The notes: generated from the letters alone by a model not told the origin. Shown: positions 27,922 to 36,822, counted from the first letter of the stretch. The stretch is 64,000 nucleotides of DNA from JADJWR01 sp963847675 (GCA_963847675.1 CAWKAP010000012.1:62001-126000), one strand, 5' to 3'. A program made the numbers and translations.

Positions 27922-28950
27922 TTACTTCGGCGCCGCCTTGCTCTCGTAGCGCTTGCTCCACTCGGCCAGGATCCGCTCGCGGTTCTTGGCGGCCCAGGCG
28001 AAGTCGTTCTTCACCAGGCGGCTGCCATAGTCGGCAGGCACGTTGGGCAGGGTCTTGTTCATCGACGGCACGGCGACGATGGCGAAGTTGTTCGCATACA
28101 GCCCCATCGCCTCGTCGGAGACCGCCCAGTCGAGCAGCTTCTGCGCCGCGACCGTGTTCTTCGTGCCCTTGTAGATGCCGATGGCCTCGAGGTCCCAGCC
28201 CAGCCCTTCCTTCGGGAATACCAGTTCGATCGGCTTGCCCTGGGCCTTCTCCCGGTTGGCCCGGTACTCGAACGATATGCCGACGACATACTCGCCGTTG
28301 GCCGCCGACGCGCACGGGCGCGAGCCGGAATGCATGTACTGCGCGATGTTCTCGTGCAGCCCGTCCATGAACTTCCAACCGTCCGCCTCGCCCCACAGCT
28401 GCAGCCAGGCCGACACGTCGAAGAAGCCGGTACCGCTGGAAGCGGGATGCGGCATCACGATCTGGCCCTTGTAGACGGGCTTGGTGAGGTCCTTCCAGGA
28501 CTCCGGCTTGGGGATGTTGCGCTTGGCCGCTTCGACGGTGTTGAAGCAGATCGTCGCGCCCCACACGTCCATGCCGACCCAGGCCGGCGGGTTCTTCGGA
28601 TCGCGATACCGCGCGACGACGCGCTCCAGGCCCTTCGGCGCGTACGCCTGCAGCATCCCCTCGGAGTCGAAGATCGCCATGCTGGTGGCGGCCACGCCCA
28701 TGATCACATCGGCCTTCGGGTTGGCCTTTTCGGCCAGCAGGCGCGCGGTGATGATCCCCGTCGAGTCGCGCACCCACGTGATCGAGACGTCCGGATTCGC
28801 CTTTTCGAAGGCGGTCTGGTAGGCCTTCAGCTGGTCGGTCTCGAGCGCCGTGTAGACGGTGAGCTGCGTGACCTGCGCAGTCGCGGCACTGGCGGCAAGG
28901 ACCGCACACAGGCCCGTGGCCAGCGCAGTGGCAATACGTCGATTGAACAT
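27922..28950 (-). CDS. phnS: 2-aminoethylphosphonate-binding protein of the ABC transporter
   Basis: This 342-residue periplasmic binding protein starts MFNRRIATALATG with AAGGAGG nine bases upstream of the ATG; the open frame extends further upstream but without a signal sequence. A Sec signal ends near ASAATA-QVT. It belongs to the iron/2-AEP-type class with QLTVYTALETDQLKAYQTAF, MPHPASSGTGFFDVSAWLQL and FVFPKEGLGWDLEAIGI-like segments (VFPKEGLGWDLEAIGIYKGT). It is first gene of the minus-strand phn operon, divergent from the regulator gene. Confidence 0.91.
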   Translation of the reverse strand: MFNRRIATALATGLCAVLAASAATAQVTQLTVYTALETDQLKAYQTAFEKANPDVSITWVRDSTGIITARLLAEKANPKADVIMGVAATSMAIFDSEGMLQAYAPKGLERVVARYRDPKNPPAWVGMDVWGATICFNTVEAAKRNIPKPESWKDLTKPVYKGQIVMPHPASSGTGFFDVSAWLQLWGEADGWKFMDGLHENIAQYMHSGSRPCASAANGEYVVGISFEYRANREKAQGKPIELVFPKEGLGWDLEAIGIYKGTKNTVAAQKLLDWAVSDEAMGLYANNFAIVAVPSMNKTLPNVPADYGSRLVKNDFAWAAKNRERILAEWSKRYESKAAPK

Positions 28951-29131
28951 GCGGACTTCCTCCTTGATGAGTACCGCGCGGCGCGGCGACGACCGGACTT
29001 CGTTCGACTTCTTCGCCCGCACCCCGCAATCGACCAGTTTCGCCGGTGCGGGTGACCGCGCCGTGACGTGCCGCCGGCGATGCGCCGGCCGGCGCTGGCC
29101 CAGGGCGGGTGCATGTCTCCTTGGGCGGGGC

Positions 29132-29161
29132 AGTCTAGGGAGCAAGCGTGCGCAGCGTCAA
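29132..29161 (-). promoter_or_regulatory. candidate sigma-70 promoter of the phnS operon
   Basis: On the minus strand TTGACG (29161-29156) and TAGACT (29137-29132) are separated by 18 bases, a good -35/-10 pair. Transcription would begin about 29125, leaving a ~175-base leader before phnS. The palindromic operator lies 13 bases upstream of the -35, a position compatible with activation. Confidence 0.5.
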
Positions 29162-29173
29162 TTGTTTTTTGCT

Positions 29174-29187
29174 GATTGTCGACAATC
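29174..29187. promoter_or_regulatory. palindromic operator candidate for the GntR/FCD regulator
   Basis: GATTGTCGACAATC is a perfect 14-bp palindrome in the divergent gap between phnS and the regulator gene, 28 bp before the regulator ATG. The core TTGTCGACAA fits the general GntR/FadR-type half-site pattern GT...AC. It lies between the likely start of the plus-strand message and the -35 of the minus-strand promoter, so one bound dimer could control both arms. Confidence 0.65.
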
Positions 29188-29214
29188 TACTTTGAGCGCC
29201 CTAAACTGCGCGGC

Positions 29215-29955
29215 ATGGCCTCCCGACCCGATGCTGCCGGCGCCGTCGTGCTGCCGCACCCGACCATCGCGCTGCTGCGATCGGCGTCACTTGCCTCCGC
29301 CGCGCAGCAGGAGATCGAGCGGTTGATCCTCAGTGGCGAGTTGCCGCCCGGTGCCAAGCTGACCGAGGCAACGCTGTCCGAGCGGCTCGGCGTATCGCGC
29401 GGCCCGATCCGGGAGGCGTTCCGGCGCCTCGAGGAAACCGGCCTGGTGCTCCAGCAGAAGAACCGCGGCGTGTTCGTGCGCGACATCGCCATCGACGAAG
29501 CCGCGGAGATCTACGACCTGCGCGCAGTGATGGACGAACTCGCCGGCCGCCGGCTGGCGCAGTCGATCACTGCCGAGCAGTCGCGGTCATTGCGCGGCAT
29601 CGTCGAGCGGATGGAGCAGGCGGCACGCGCCGACGACGCCGATGCCTACCATCTGCTCAACCTCGAGTTCCACGACCGGCTGGTGGAGTTCGCCGGCAAC
29701 CGCAAGATGGCGGCGATCTATCGCCGGCTGGTGAACGAACTGTCACTGGCCCGGCGCCGCAACCTCGGCGAGGAGCAGGCGCTGTCGCATTCGGTTGCGG
29801 AACACCGGCAGATTCTCAAGGTCATCGGGTCGGGCGACGCCGAGGCGGCCGGCCGCGCGCTCTACGAGCACGCCGAAAGCAGCAAGCGGCGCATGCTGAG
29901 CAACGAACCGCACGCGGCGCCCGCGCGCGCCGCTGCCGGCCGCAAGGGATCGTGA
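29215..29955 (+). CDS. phnR: GntR-family (FCD) transcriptional regulator of phosphonate use
   Basis: This 246-residue regulator starts at the ATG giving MASRPDAAG; a TTG 13 codons upstream lies inside the operator palindrome and is unlikely. The N-terminal winged helix has TEATLSERLGVSRGPIREAF, and the C-terminal FCD ligand domain spans about residues 95-220 with metal-ligand-type His in LLNLEFHDRLVEFAGN and SVAEHRQILKVI. Its place, divergent from the 2-AEP importer and 4 bp before phnA, marks it as the local regulator. The inducer is probably 2-AEP or a pathway intermediate, which is inference. Confidence 0.85.
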   Translation: MASRPDAAGAVVLPHPTIALLRSASLASAAQQEIERLILSGELPPGAKLTEATLSERLGVSRGPIREAFRRLEETGLVLQQKNRGVFVRDIAIDEAAEIYDLRAVMDELAGRRLAQSITAEQSRSLRGIVERMEQAARADDADAYHLLNLEFHDRLVEFAGNRKMAAIYRRLVNELSLARRRNLGEEQALSHSVAEHRQILKVIGSGDAEAAGRALYEHAESSKRRMLSNEPHAAPARAAAGRKGS

Positions 29956-29959
29956 TCCG

Positions 29960-31171
29960 ATGCTGACCGTCAACGGCCGCAGTTACGCGGCACCGAGGCA
30001 GCCGACCGTGGTGATCTGCGTCGACGGCTGCGAACCCGACTACATCGCGCAGGCGGTTGCCGCCGGCCGGATGCCGACGATGAAGCGCTGGCTGCGCGAC
30101 GGCACGGCGCTCGTCGCCGATTGCGTGGTGCCGAGCTTCACCAACCCGAACAACCTGTCGATCGTCACCGGCGCTCCGCCGTCCGTGCACGGCATCTGCG
30201 GCAATTACCTGTTCGATGCCGCCAGCGGCACCGAAGTGATGATGAACGACCCGAAGTGGCTGCGCGCGCCGACGCTGCTCGCCGCGCTCGCCGATGACGG
30301 CGCGAGCGTGGCGGTGGTCACCGCGAAGGACAAGCTGCGCCGGCTGCTCGGCCACAAGATGCGCGGCATCTGCTTCTCCTCGGAGAAGGCCGACCAGGCC
30401 TCCGAGGCCGACAACGGCATCAGCGACGTGCTGCCGCTGGTCGGCATGCCGGTGCCCGACGTGTACAGCGCGGAACTGTCGGAGTTCGTCTTCGCCGCCG
30501 GCGTGAAGCTGCTGGCGACGCGCCGCCCGGAGATCCTGTACCTGTCGACCACCGACTACATCCAGCACAAGCATGCGCCGGGCGACCCTGATGCCAACCG
30601 CTTCTACGCCATGTTCGACCGCTACCTGGGCGAGCTGGACGCGGCGGGTGCGGTCGTGGCCGTGACCGCCGACCACGGCATGAATGCCAAGGTCAGGCTC
30701 GACGCTTCGCCGAACGTGATCTACCTGCAGGACCGCGTCGACGCCTGGCTCGGCGCCGGGCGCTCGCGCGTGATCCTGCCGATCACCGATCCTTACGTCG
30801 TCCATCACGGCGCGCTCGGCTCGTTCGCGACGATCTACCTGCCCGAGGACGCGGTCGATGCCGTGCGGGAAAGTCTCCTCGAAACGCCTGGCATCGAAGT
30901 CGTCCTGCCGCGCCACGAAGCGGCGGCCCGCTTCGAACTGCCGGCCGACCGGATCGGCGACCTGGTGGTGGTCTCCGAGCGCAGCGTGGTTCTCGGTACC
31001 AGCGTTGCGCGGCACGACCTGTCGCAACTCGAGTTGCCGCTGCGCTCGCACGGTGGGATCTCCGAGCAGCGCGTGCCGCTGGTGCTGAACCGGCCGATCG
31101 ACGGCCTCGACGGGAAGCGCCGCTGGCGCAACTTCGATGCCTTCGACCTGGCGCTGAATCACGCGCAGTGA
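29960..31171 (+). CDS. phnA: phosphonoacetate hydrolase
   Basis: PhnA hydrolyses phosphonoacetate to acetate and phosphate. The 403-residue protein belongs to the alkaline-phosphatase superfamily with two metal sites. First ligands lie in VVICVDGCEPDYI, the nucleophilic threonine in VVPSFTNPNNLSIVTGAPPS, further ligands in LYLSTTDYIQHKHAPGDPD and VTADHGMNAK, and the last histidine in LRSHGGISEQRVPLV. The protein has family length and is intact. It overlaps phnY by a few bases (GTGA), so the two are coupled. Not to be confused with the unrelated zinc-ribbon protein also called PhnA in E. coli. Confidence 0.94.
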   Translation: MLTVNGRSYAAPRQPTVVICVDGCEPDYIAQAVAAGRMPTMKRWLRDGTALVADCVVPSFTNPNNLSIVTGAPPSVHGICGNYLFDAASGTEVMMNDPKWLRAPTLLAALADDGASVAVVTAKDKLRRLLGHKMRGICFSSEKADQASEADNGISDVLPLVGMPVPDVYSAELSEFVFAAGVKLLATRRPEILYLSTTDYIQHKHAPGDPDANRFYAMFDRYLGELDAAGAVVAVTADHGMNAKVRLDASPNVIYLQDRVDAWLGAGRSRVILPITDPYVVHHGALGSFATIYLPEDAVDAVRESLLETPGIEVVLPRHEAAARFELPADRIGDLVVVSERSVVLGTSVARHDLSQLELPLRSHGGISEQRVPLVLNRPIDGLDGKRRWRNFDAFDLALNHAQ

Positions 31172-32619
31172 CCCGCCCGATGAACGCCCCGCTGCCGTCG
31201 GTCAGACAAGAATGCCTGCGCATCGCCGGCGAGAAGGTCGCCACCGGGCGCAGCTTCGAGGTCCGATACCCGTTTACCGGCGAGGTGATCGCCCGGGTGC
31301 CGAAGGCGACGGTCGACGACGTCCGCCGCGCGATCGAGATCGCCCGGCGGTACCGATGCCGGCTGAGTCGGCACGACCGCTACCGGATCCTGATGCGCGC
31401 CGGCGAACTCATCTCGGCGCGGCGCGACGAGATCGCGCGCCTGATCACGCTCGAGTCCGGACTCTGCCTGAAGGACACGCATTACGAGGTCGGCCGGGCC
31501 AGCGACGTGCTGCTGTTCGCGGCCAACCAGGCGCTCGTCGACGACGGCCAGGTCTTCTCCTGCGACCTGACCGCGCACGGCAAGAAGCGCAAGGTCTACA
31601 CGCTGCGCGAGCCGCTGGCTGGCGTGGTATCGGCGATCACGCCGTTCAACCACCCGCTGAACCAGGTGATCCACAAGGTTGCCCCGGCGGTGGCCACCGG
31701 CAACCGCATCGTCGTCAAACCGAGCGAGAAGACGCCGCTGACCGCGTTCGTCCTCGCCGACATTCTGTACGAGGCCGGGCTGCCGCCGCCGATGCTGTCG
31801 GTGCTGACCGGCGACCCGGGCGAAATCGCCGACGAGATGCTGACCCATAGCGACGTCGACCTGGTGACCTTCACCGGAGGCGTGGCGATCGGCAAGCACA
31901 TCGCCGCCCGCGCCGTCTACAAACGGCAGGTGCTGGAACTCGGCGGCAACGATCCGCTGATCGTGATGGACGACGCGGATCCCGAAGAGGCCGCGGCGCT
32001 CGCCGCAGCAGGCTCATACAACAACTCCGGCCAGCGCTGCACCGCCGTCAAGCGCATCCTGGTGCATGAACGCGTCGCCGAAGCCTTCATCGAGCGGTTG
32101 CTCGCCGCCACCGCACGAATCAGGTACGGCGATCCGCTCGATCCGGCCACCGACATGGGCACGGTGATCGACGAAGCCGCGGCGATCGAGTTCGAAGCGC
32201 GGGTGATCGAAGCCGTTGCGCAGGGCGCGCGACTGCTCACCGGCAACCTTCGCCGCGGCGCCCTGTATTCGCCGACCGTGCTCGACCGGGTCAGGCCGGA
32301 GATGCGGCTCGTGCGCGAGGAGACCTTCGGCCCGGTCTCGCCCGTCATCCGTTTCTCCGACATCGACGAGGCGATACGCATCGCCAACGGCACGCCCTAT
32401 GGTCTGTCCTCGGCGGTCTGCACCCAGCGACTGGACCACATCACGCGCTTCATCTCCGAACTGGACGTCGGCACGGTCAACGTGCGCGAGGTGCCGGGAT
32501 ACCGGCTGGAATTGACGCCGTTCGGCGGAATCAAGGATTCGGGGCTCGGGTACAAGGAAGGCGTGCTCGAAGCGATGAAGTCTTTCACCAACACGAAGAC
32601 GTACTCGCTGCCCTGGTAG
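31168..32619 (+). CDS. phnY: phosphonoacetaldehyde dehydrogenase
   Basis: PhnY oxidises phosphonoacetaldehyde to phosphonoacetate with NAD, supplying PhnA. The 483-residue aldehyde dehydrogenase shows the general-base glutamate in VLELGGNDPLIVMDDAD, the catalytic cysteine in NNSGQRCTAVKRILVHE, the NAD motif TFTGGVAIGKHIA and the C-terminal ELTPFGGIKDSGLGYKEG. Assignment to PhnY rather than a general aldehyde dehydrogenase rests on the coupled phnA gene and the 2-AEP setting. The first possible start is GTG overlapping the phnA stop; an ATG 12 bases later is an alternative. Confidence 0.88.
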   Translation: MTRPMNAPLPSVRQECLRIAGEKVATGRSFEVRYPFTGEVIARVPKATVDDVRRAIEIARRYRCRLSRHDRYRILMRAGELISARRDEIARLITLESGLCLKDTHYEVGRASDVLLFAANQALVDDGQVFSCDLTAHGKKRKVYTLREPLAGVVSAITPFNHPLNQVIHKVAPAVATGNRIVVKPSEKTPLTAFVLADILYEAGLPPPMLSVLTGDPGEIADEMLTHSDVDLVTFTGGVAIGKHIAARAVYKRQVLELGGNDPLIVMDDADPEEAAALAAAGSYNNSGQRCTAVKRILVHERVAEAFIERLLAATARIRYGDPLDPATDMGTVIDEAAAIEFEARVIEAVAQGARLLTGNLRRGALYSPTVLDRVRPEMRLVREETFGPVSPVIRFSDIDEAIRIANGTPYGLSSAVCTQRLDHITRFISELDVGTVNVREVPGYRLELTPFGGIKDSGLGYKEGVLEAMKSFTNTKTYSLPW

Positions 32620-32623
32620 GGCC

Positions 32624-32646
32624 GCGGCCGGCGGTGCGCCGGCCGC
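32624..32646 (+). terminator. GC-rich hairpin after phnY
   Basis: GCGGCCGGC and GCCGGCCGC form a 9-bp stem with a 5-base loop just after the phnY stop. The following TTGCTTTC is only weakly U-rich. A smaller hairpin (CCGCC-GTGC-GGCGG, 32664-32677) followed by CTCTTTT adds to it. Together they may attenuate rather than fully stop transcription into the Na/Pi carrier gene. Confidence 0.5.
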
Positions 32647-32706
32647 AGTTGCTTTCGGACGAACCGCCGTGCGGCGGATGCTCTTTTCCTGCGGAGGCCT
32701 GAAGCC

Positions 32707-34398
32707 TTGCATGCACTGCTGAACCTGCTGGCGGCCATCGCGTTGCTGGTCTGGGGGACGCATATCGTGCGCACCGGGGTGCTGCGCGTGTTCGGCGCCA
32801 ACCTGCGCCACGTGCTGCGCGCCAGCGTCGGGCGTCGCACGCGCGCGGTGCTTGCCGGCATCGGCGTCACCGGCGTGCTGCAGAGCTCCACGGCCACGGC
32901 GCTGCTGGTGTCGAGCTTCGTCGGCCAGGGGCTGATCACCACGTCGGCCGCGCTGGCCGTGATGCTCGGCGCCGACATCGGCACCGCGCTGATGGTGCAG
33001 TTCTTCGCGCTGAACCTTGCCTGGCTGGCGCCGCTGCTGATCGTCGCCGGCGTCGCGACCTACCTGTCGCGCCGCAAGGAAGTCGCCGGCCAGGCCGGCA
33101 AGATCGCGCTCGGACTGGGCGTGATGATCCTCGCGCTGCAACTGATCATGCAGGCCACCGCGCCGCTGACGCAGGCGGTCGGGGTTCAGGTGCTGTTCGG
33201 CCAGTTGACCGGCGACTCGCTGCTCGACGTGCTGGTGGGCATGGTGGCGGCGGTCGTCAGCTATTCCGGACTGGCCGTGGTGCTGCTGACCGCCACCCTG
33301 TCGGCCTCGAATGTGATCACTGTCGACGTGGCGCTCGCCATCGTGCTCGGGGCCAACCTGGGCAGCGGGCTGCTGGCCGTGCTGACGACCTTGCGGGCCG
33401 AACCGGTCGTGCGCCGGGTGCCGCTCGGCAACCTGATGTTCAGGCTGAGCGGCGTCGCGATCGCGCTGCCGCTGCTCGCCTACCTGCCGGGTTGGCTCGC
33501 CTGGCTCGGCGACAGCCCGAAGGCGATGGTGGTCAACTTCCATCTGGCGTTCAACCTCGCGCTGGCGCTGCTCTTCCTGCAGATGACGGGAAGCTTCGCG
33601 CGCCTCGTCGAGCGGTGGCTGCCGGCGCCGCCGACCGACACGCTGCCGGGCACGCCACGCCACCTCGACGCCACCGCGCTGGGCACGCCGGCGCTGGCCA
33701 TCGGCAACGCAGCGCGGGAAGCGATCCGCCTGGCCGATGCCGTGCAGGACATGCTGGTCGGCCTGCTGGCGACGCTCAAGAGCAACGACCTCGCGCTTGC
33801 CGGGCGGCTGCGCGCGCGTGACGACGAGATCGACCGGTTGTACACGGCGATCAAGCTTTACCTGACCCAGATCAGCCGCGAGGAACTCGAGGCCGCCGAA
33901 TCGAAACGCTGGGCCGACATCATGCAGTTCACGATCAACATGGAGCACGTCGGCGACATCATCGAGCGCATGCTGATCGACGTGGCCGAGAAGAAGATCC
34001 AGCGCGGCCTTTCGTTCTCGGAGGCCGGCATGGCCGAGATCGGGGAACTGCACGCGCGGCTGCTCGGCAACCTGAAACTGGCCGTCGCGGTGTTTCTCAA
34101 TGGAGACCTCAAGAGCGCGCAGCAGCTGATCGACGAAAAGGTCGACTTCCGTGAACTGGAGATGCGCTACGCCGACAGCCACCTGCAGCGGCTGTCCGGC
34201 AACACGCCGCAGTCGATCGAGACCAGTTCGCTCCACCTCGACCTGCTGTCCGACTTCAAGCGCGTCAATTCGCTGTTCTGCTCGGTGGCCTACCCGATCC
34301 TCGAGTCGGCCGGCGTGCTGTCGAAGACGCGCGTGCTGTCCGCCTCTCCGGGCAACGGCAGCGAGGGCCAGCCGGCGCACGGCGCGCCGGTCCACTGA
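32707..34398 (+). CDS. Na/Pi-cotransporter family protein (NptA/YjbB-like) with PhoU-like tail
   Basis: This 563-residue protein starts at TTG, with GGAGG nine bases upstream and no ATG in frame nearby. The membrane half carries the two inverted Na/Pi motifs: GVLQSSTATALLVSSFVGQG and, in the second repeat, VLGANLGSGLLAVLTTL. From about residue 340 a cytoplasmic helical PhoU-like domain follows (EHVGDIIERMLIDVAEKK). YjbB-type bacterial members have been linked to phosphate export. Directly downstream of phnA-phnY, it could remove excess phosphate when 2-AEP serves as carbon or nitrogen source; that is inference. Confidence 0.9.
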   Translation: MHALLNLLAAIALLVWGTHIVRTGVLRVFGANLRHVLRASVGRRTRAVLAGIGVTGVLQSSTATALLVSSFVGQGLITTSAALAVMLGADIGTALMVQFFALNLAWLAPLLIVAGVATYLSRRKEVAGQAGKIALGLGVMILALQLIMQATAPLTQAVGVQVLFGQLTGDSLLDVLVGMVAAVVSYSGLAVVLLTATLSASNVITVDVALAIVLGANLGSGLLAVLTTLRAEPVVRRVPLGNLMFRLSGVAIALPLLAYLPGWLAWLGDSPKAMVVNFHLAFNLALALLFLQMTGSFARLVERWLPAPPTDTLPGTPRHLDATALGTPALAIGNAAREAIRLADAVQDMLVGLLATLKSNDLALAGRLRARDDEIDRLYTAIKLYLTQISREELEAAESKRWADIMQFTINMEHVGDIIERMLIDVAEKKIQRGLSFSEAGMAEIGELHARLLGNLKLAVAVFLNGDLKSAQQLIDEKVDFRELEMRYADSHLQRLSGNTPQSIETSSLHLDLLSDFKRVNSLFCSVAYPILESAGVLSKTRVLSASPGNGSEGQPAHGAPVH

Positions 34399-34428
34399 AG
34401 TCGTGCGACGGCGCAGTCCGCAGGGCGT

Positions 34429-36606
34429 CTACCAGTTCGCGGCCAGTGCAATCCGCGCGGTCCGGGGCTGGGCCGGGAACAGGTAGGTGCCGCCCCAGGA
34501 CTCGGTCGGCGCCTCGCGCCAGTAGCGGCGGTCGGTCACGTTGTCGACGCCGGCGGACAGGGTGAGGCGCGTTCCCGACCACAGCCAGCGATATCTCGCG
34601 ACAATGTCCCACTGCCAGTACGCAGGCAACTCCACCGCGTTGTCTGCGGTGACCGGTTTGCGGCCGCTGTAGGTCAGCAGGTTGTTCACCTCGAGGCCCG
34701 CTACCGCCGGCAACATCCATGCCGCTGCCAGCGACGCCGCAAACGGTGCCACGTTGGGCGTCCGCTTGCCGACCAGGGCCGGGTCGACCGCCCGCGTCGT
34801 CTTCGCGTCGATCCAGGCGGCGCGCGCTTCGAACCTGAGGGTCCGGTCGGCGACGAAAGCGCCACTGGCCTCGAGGCCGCGGTGCCGTGATTCACGCCCG
34901 CCGGCCACGCGCAGCAACCTGCCGTCGGGCTGCGGAACGTCGTCGCCATACGGCTTGTCGATCGAGAACAGTGCCAGCGTGAGCGCGTGGCCCTCGGCCG
35001 AGACCTGTTTGAAGCCGACTTCGACCTGGCTGCTTTCCAGCGCCGGCAGCACCGCCCCGAAGTTCACGAACTGGTCGGGGCGGCTGGGCACCGATTCGAT
35101 CTCGACGCCGCGGCCATAGGACGCATAGCCGAAGCCGCCCGCCCACGGTTGCCAGCCCAGCGCGACCCACGGCGTGACGAAATCCTGGTCGAAGCCGTTC
35201 GCCTCGGTCCCGTCGCTGCGCACGCTGGCGCGCTCGAGCCGCACCCAGCGCGCGCCGAGCCACAGCGACGCCGGTCCGGCGCGCAGCACGTCGGAGGCGG
35301 AAAGTTCGCTGCTCGTCAGGTCGGACTGCGTGTTCAGCACGGTCGGGGTCGGATCGTCGGGCAGCACGAGCGGCGCGTACACATTGGTCGTGCCGACGAA
35401 GTTGTAGGCCTGCGCCGGCGGGAAGCGCTCCGTGTAGCGTGTTCGCCGGGCGCCGAAGCGCAGTTCGTGCGTGACCGCGCCGGTGGCGGCCGTGCCGGCG
35501 ACGAAGGCGTCGAGCGTGCGTGTGCGGCGCTGCTCGTCCTCGCTGCGGTAGTCGTAGACATCGACGTCGCCGTTGCCGCACAGCCCCGGATAGACGTACT
35601 GCGGGCCCGTACTGCAGCCATCGGGGAAGGCCGTCCGGTCATTGGTCCGGATGCGTTGCGCACCGGCGCGCAGTTCGAAGCGCCAGTCGCGCGCCAGCTG
35701 CTGCTGCCAGCGAATCGAACCGGTCGCCGCCCGGCTTTCGAACGGAAGCGACCAGGGCTGCGAGTTGAGGTTGAGCCGCGGCGAAATCGGCGCCGGCAGC
35801 GTTTCTGCAATGCCGTCGCCGTCCGCGTCGAGCAGGCCGTAGCCCGGCACGCTGATCTGTCGCAGCGCGTCGTATTCGAACTCGGCGACGAGGGTGGTCG
35901 CCGCGCCCAGCCGCCAGTCGAAATACCCACTGGCAAACCCGCGCCGGCCGTCCGCGTCGTCCGGATACGGCCGGCGCTCAGAAGCAGCGACGTTGATCCG
36001 GTAGCCGAATTCATTGCCGTTGCCGAAACGGCCGCCGAAGTCGCCTTGCGCGACCACGCTGCCTCGTTCGGAGACTTCCGCGAAAAGCATGCGCAGCGGC
36101 GCCTCGGTGGGCCGCTTGATGCGGTAATTCACGAGGCCGCCCGGGGCGCCACTGCCGCCGAGCACGCCGGCCACGCCCTTGACGATCTCGATCGCCTCGA
36201 GATTTTCGATCGCCACCGGGGTGTGGTTCGAAACCGGCAGGCCGTCACGCCGGTAATTGAGCAGGCTGTCGAGACGGAAGCCGCGCACCTGCAGCGATTC
36301 GATGTAACCGACGGTGTTGTAGGCATCGCCGACCGACGGTTCATCGCGGACCGCCTTCGACAGGCTGTGCACGCCGCGCTCGCGCATCCTCTCGGCGCCG
36401 ATCACGGCGGCCGAAAGCGGCGTTTCCGACAACGGCGCGGCGCTTAGGGTGTCGAGATCGACGTGCCGCAGTTCGGCCGGCAGCGCCAGCGTCTCGACGA
36501 CGACCTTCGGTAACGTCGTCGGGTCGGTCTGCGCCGAGGCCATGCCGCAAGCCACCAGCGCAAGCGCCGGCCACGTGCAGAGAAACGGGTTTGTTCGACT
36601 GGCCAT
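34429..36606 (-). CDS. TonB-dependent outer-membrane receptor under TPP riboswitch
   Basis: The 725-residue receptor has a signal peptide (to about ASA-QTD) and no long N-terminal signalling domain. A plug domain follows, with YIESLQVRGFRLDSLLNYRR, NLEAIEIVKGVAGVLGGSGA and PGGLVNYRIKRPTEAP. The 22-strand barrel ends in aromatic ...RIALAANW. By sequence alone it would be called a siderophore receptor. The TPP riboswitch in its leader argues instead for thiamine or a precursor. An acidic DADGDG insert of calcium-loop type is present near 35800-35840. It is convergent with the Na/Pi carrier gene. Confidence 0.9.
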   Translation of the reverse strand: MASRTNPFLCTWPALALVACGMASAQTDPTTLPKVVVETLALPAELRHVDLDTLSAAPLSETPLSAAVIGAERMRERGVHSLSKAVRDEPSVGDAYNTVGYIESLQVRGFRLDSLLNYRRDGLPVSNHTPVAIENLEAIEIVKGVAGVLGGSGAPGGLVNYRIKRPTEAPLRMLFAEVSERGSVVAQGDFGGRFGNGNEFGYRINVAASERRPYPDDADGRRGFASGYFDWRLGAATTLVAEFEYDALRQISVPGYGLLDADGDGIAETLPAPISPRLNLNSQPWSLPFESRAATGSIRWQQQLARDWRFELRAGAQRIRTNDRTAFPDGCSTGPQYVYPGLCGNGDVDVYDYRSEDEQRRTRTLDAFVAGTAATGAVTHELRFGARRTRYTERFPPAQAYNFVGTTNVYAPLVLPDDPTPTVLNTQSDLTSSELSASDVLRAGPASLWLGARWVRLERASVRSDGTEANGFDQDFVTPWVALGWQPWAGGFGYASYGRGVEIESVPSRPDQFVNFGAVLPALESSQVEVGFKQVSAEGHALTLALFSIDKPYGDDVPQPDGRLLRVAGGRESRHRGLEASGAFVADRTLRFEARAAWIDAKTTRAVDPALVGKRTPNVAPFAASLAAAWMLPAVAGLEVNNLLTYSGRKPVTADNAVELPAYWQWDIVARYRWLWSGTRLTLSAGVDNVTDRRYWREAPTESWGGTYLFPAQPRTARIALAANW

Positions 36607-36686
36607 CGCCTGCTGCTCCCGAACTCCGGCAGGGGGCGCTGGCGACGGTCGGATGCGGCGTGCTGCGGAAGGACCGTTGCATACGC

Positions 36687-36810
36687 TTCCCTGCGCAAGA
36701 ATTAACTTGGTCAGGTTCCAAGGGTCTTTCTCACCCGTTCGTGCCGGCAGTTCCTGCCGGACCGAACCACCGCGCCTCTGAAGCGCAGCGGATTTATGCG
36801 GGACCCCTAG
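36687..36810 (-). promoter_or_regulatory. TPP (THI-box) riboswitch
   Basis: On the minus strand the leader of the TonB receptor matches the THI element. It has the 5' AGGGGTCCC, the GTGAGA box (36734-36729), then ACCCTTGGAACCTGACC, followed by GTTAAT and the closing GCGCAGGGA at 36687-36695. The stem between the two halves is extended by a GCCGGCAG hairpin. The conserved pyrimidine- and pyrophosphate-sensing segments are intact. It lies 80 bases before the receptor ATG, so control is probably at translation initiation or by early termination, lowering receptor expression when thiamine pyrophosphate is plentiful. Confidence 0.93.
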
Positions 36811-36822
36811 CGTGCGGAGAAA

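Noticed and set aside
21456..34398. C-P lyase (phnG-M) operon
   Set aside because: None of the C-P lyase subunits is present; the pathway is specific to 2-AEP and phosphonoacetate.
34429..36606. Calling the TonB receptor simply a siderophore receptor
   Set aside because: The TPP riboswitch in its leader is better evidence for thiamine-related transport.
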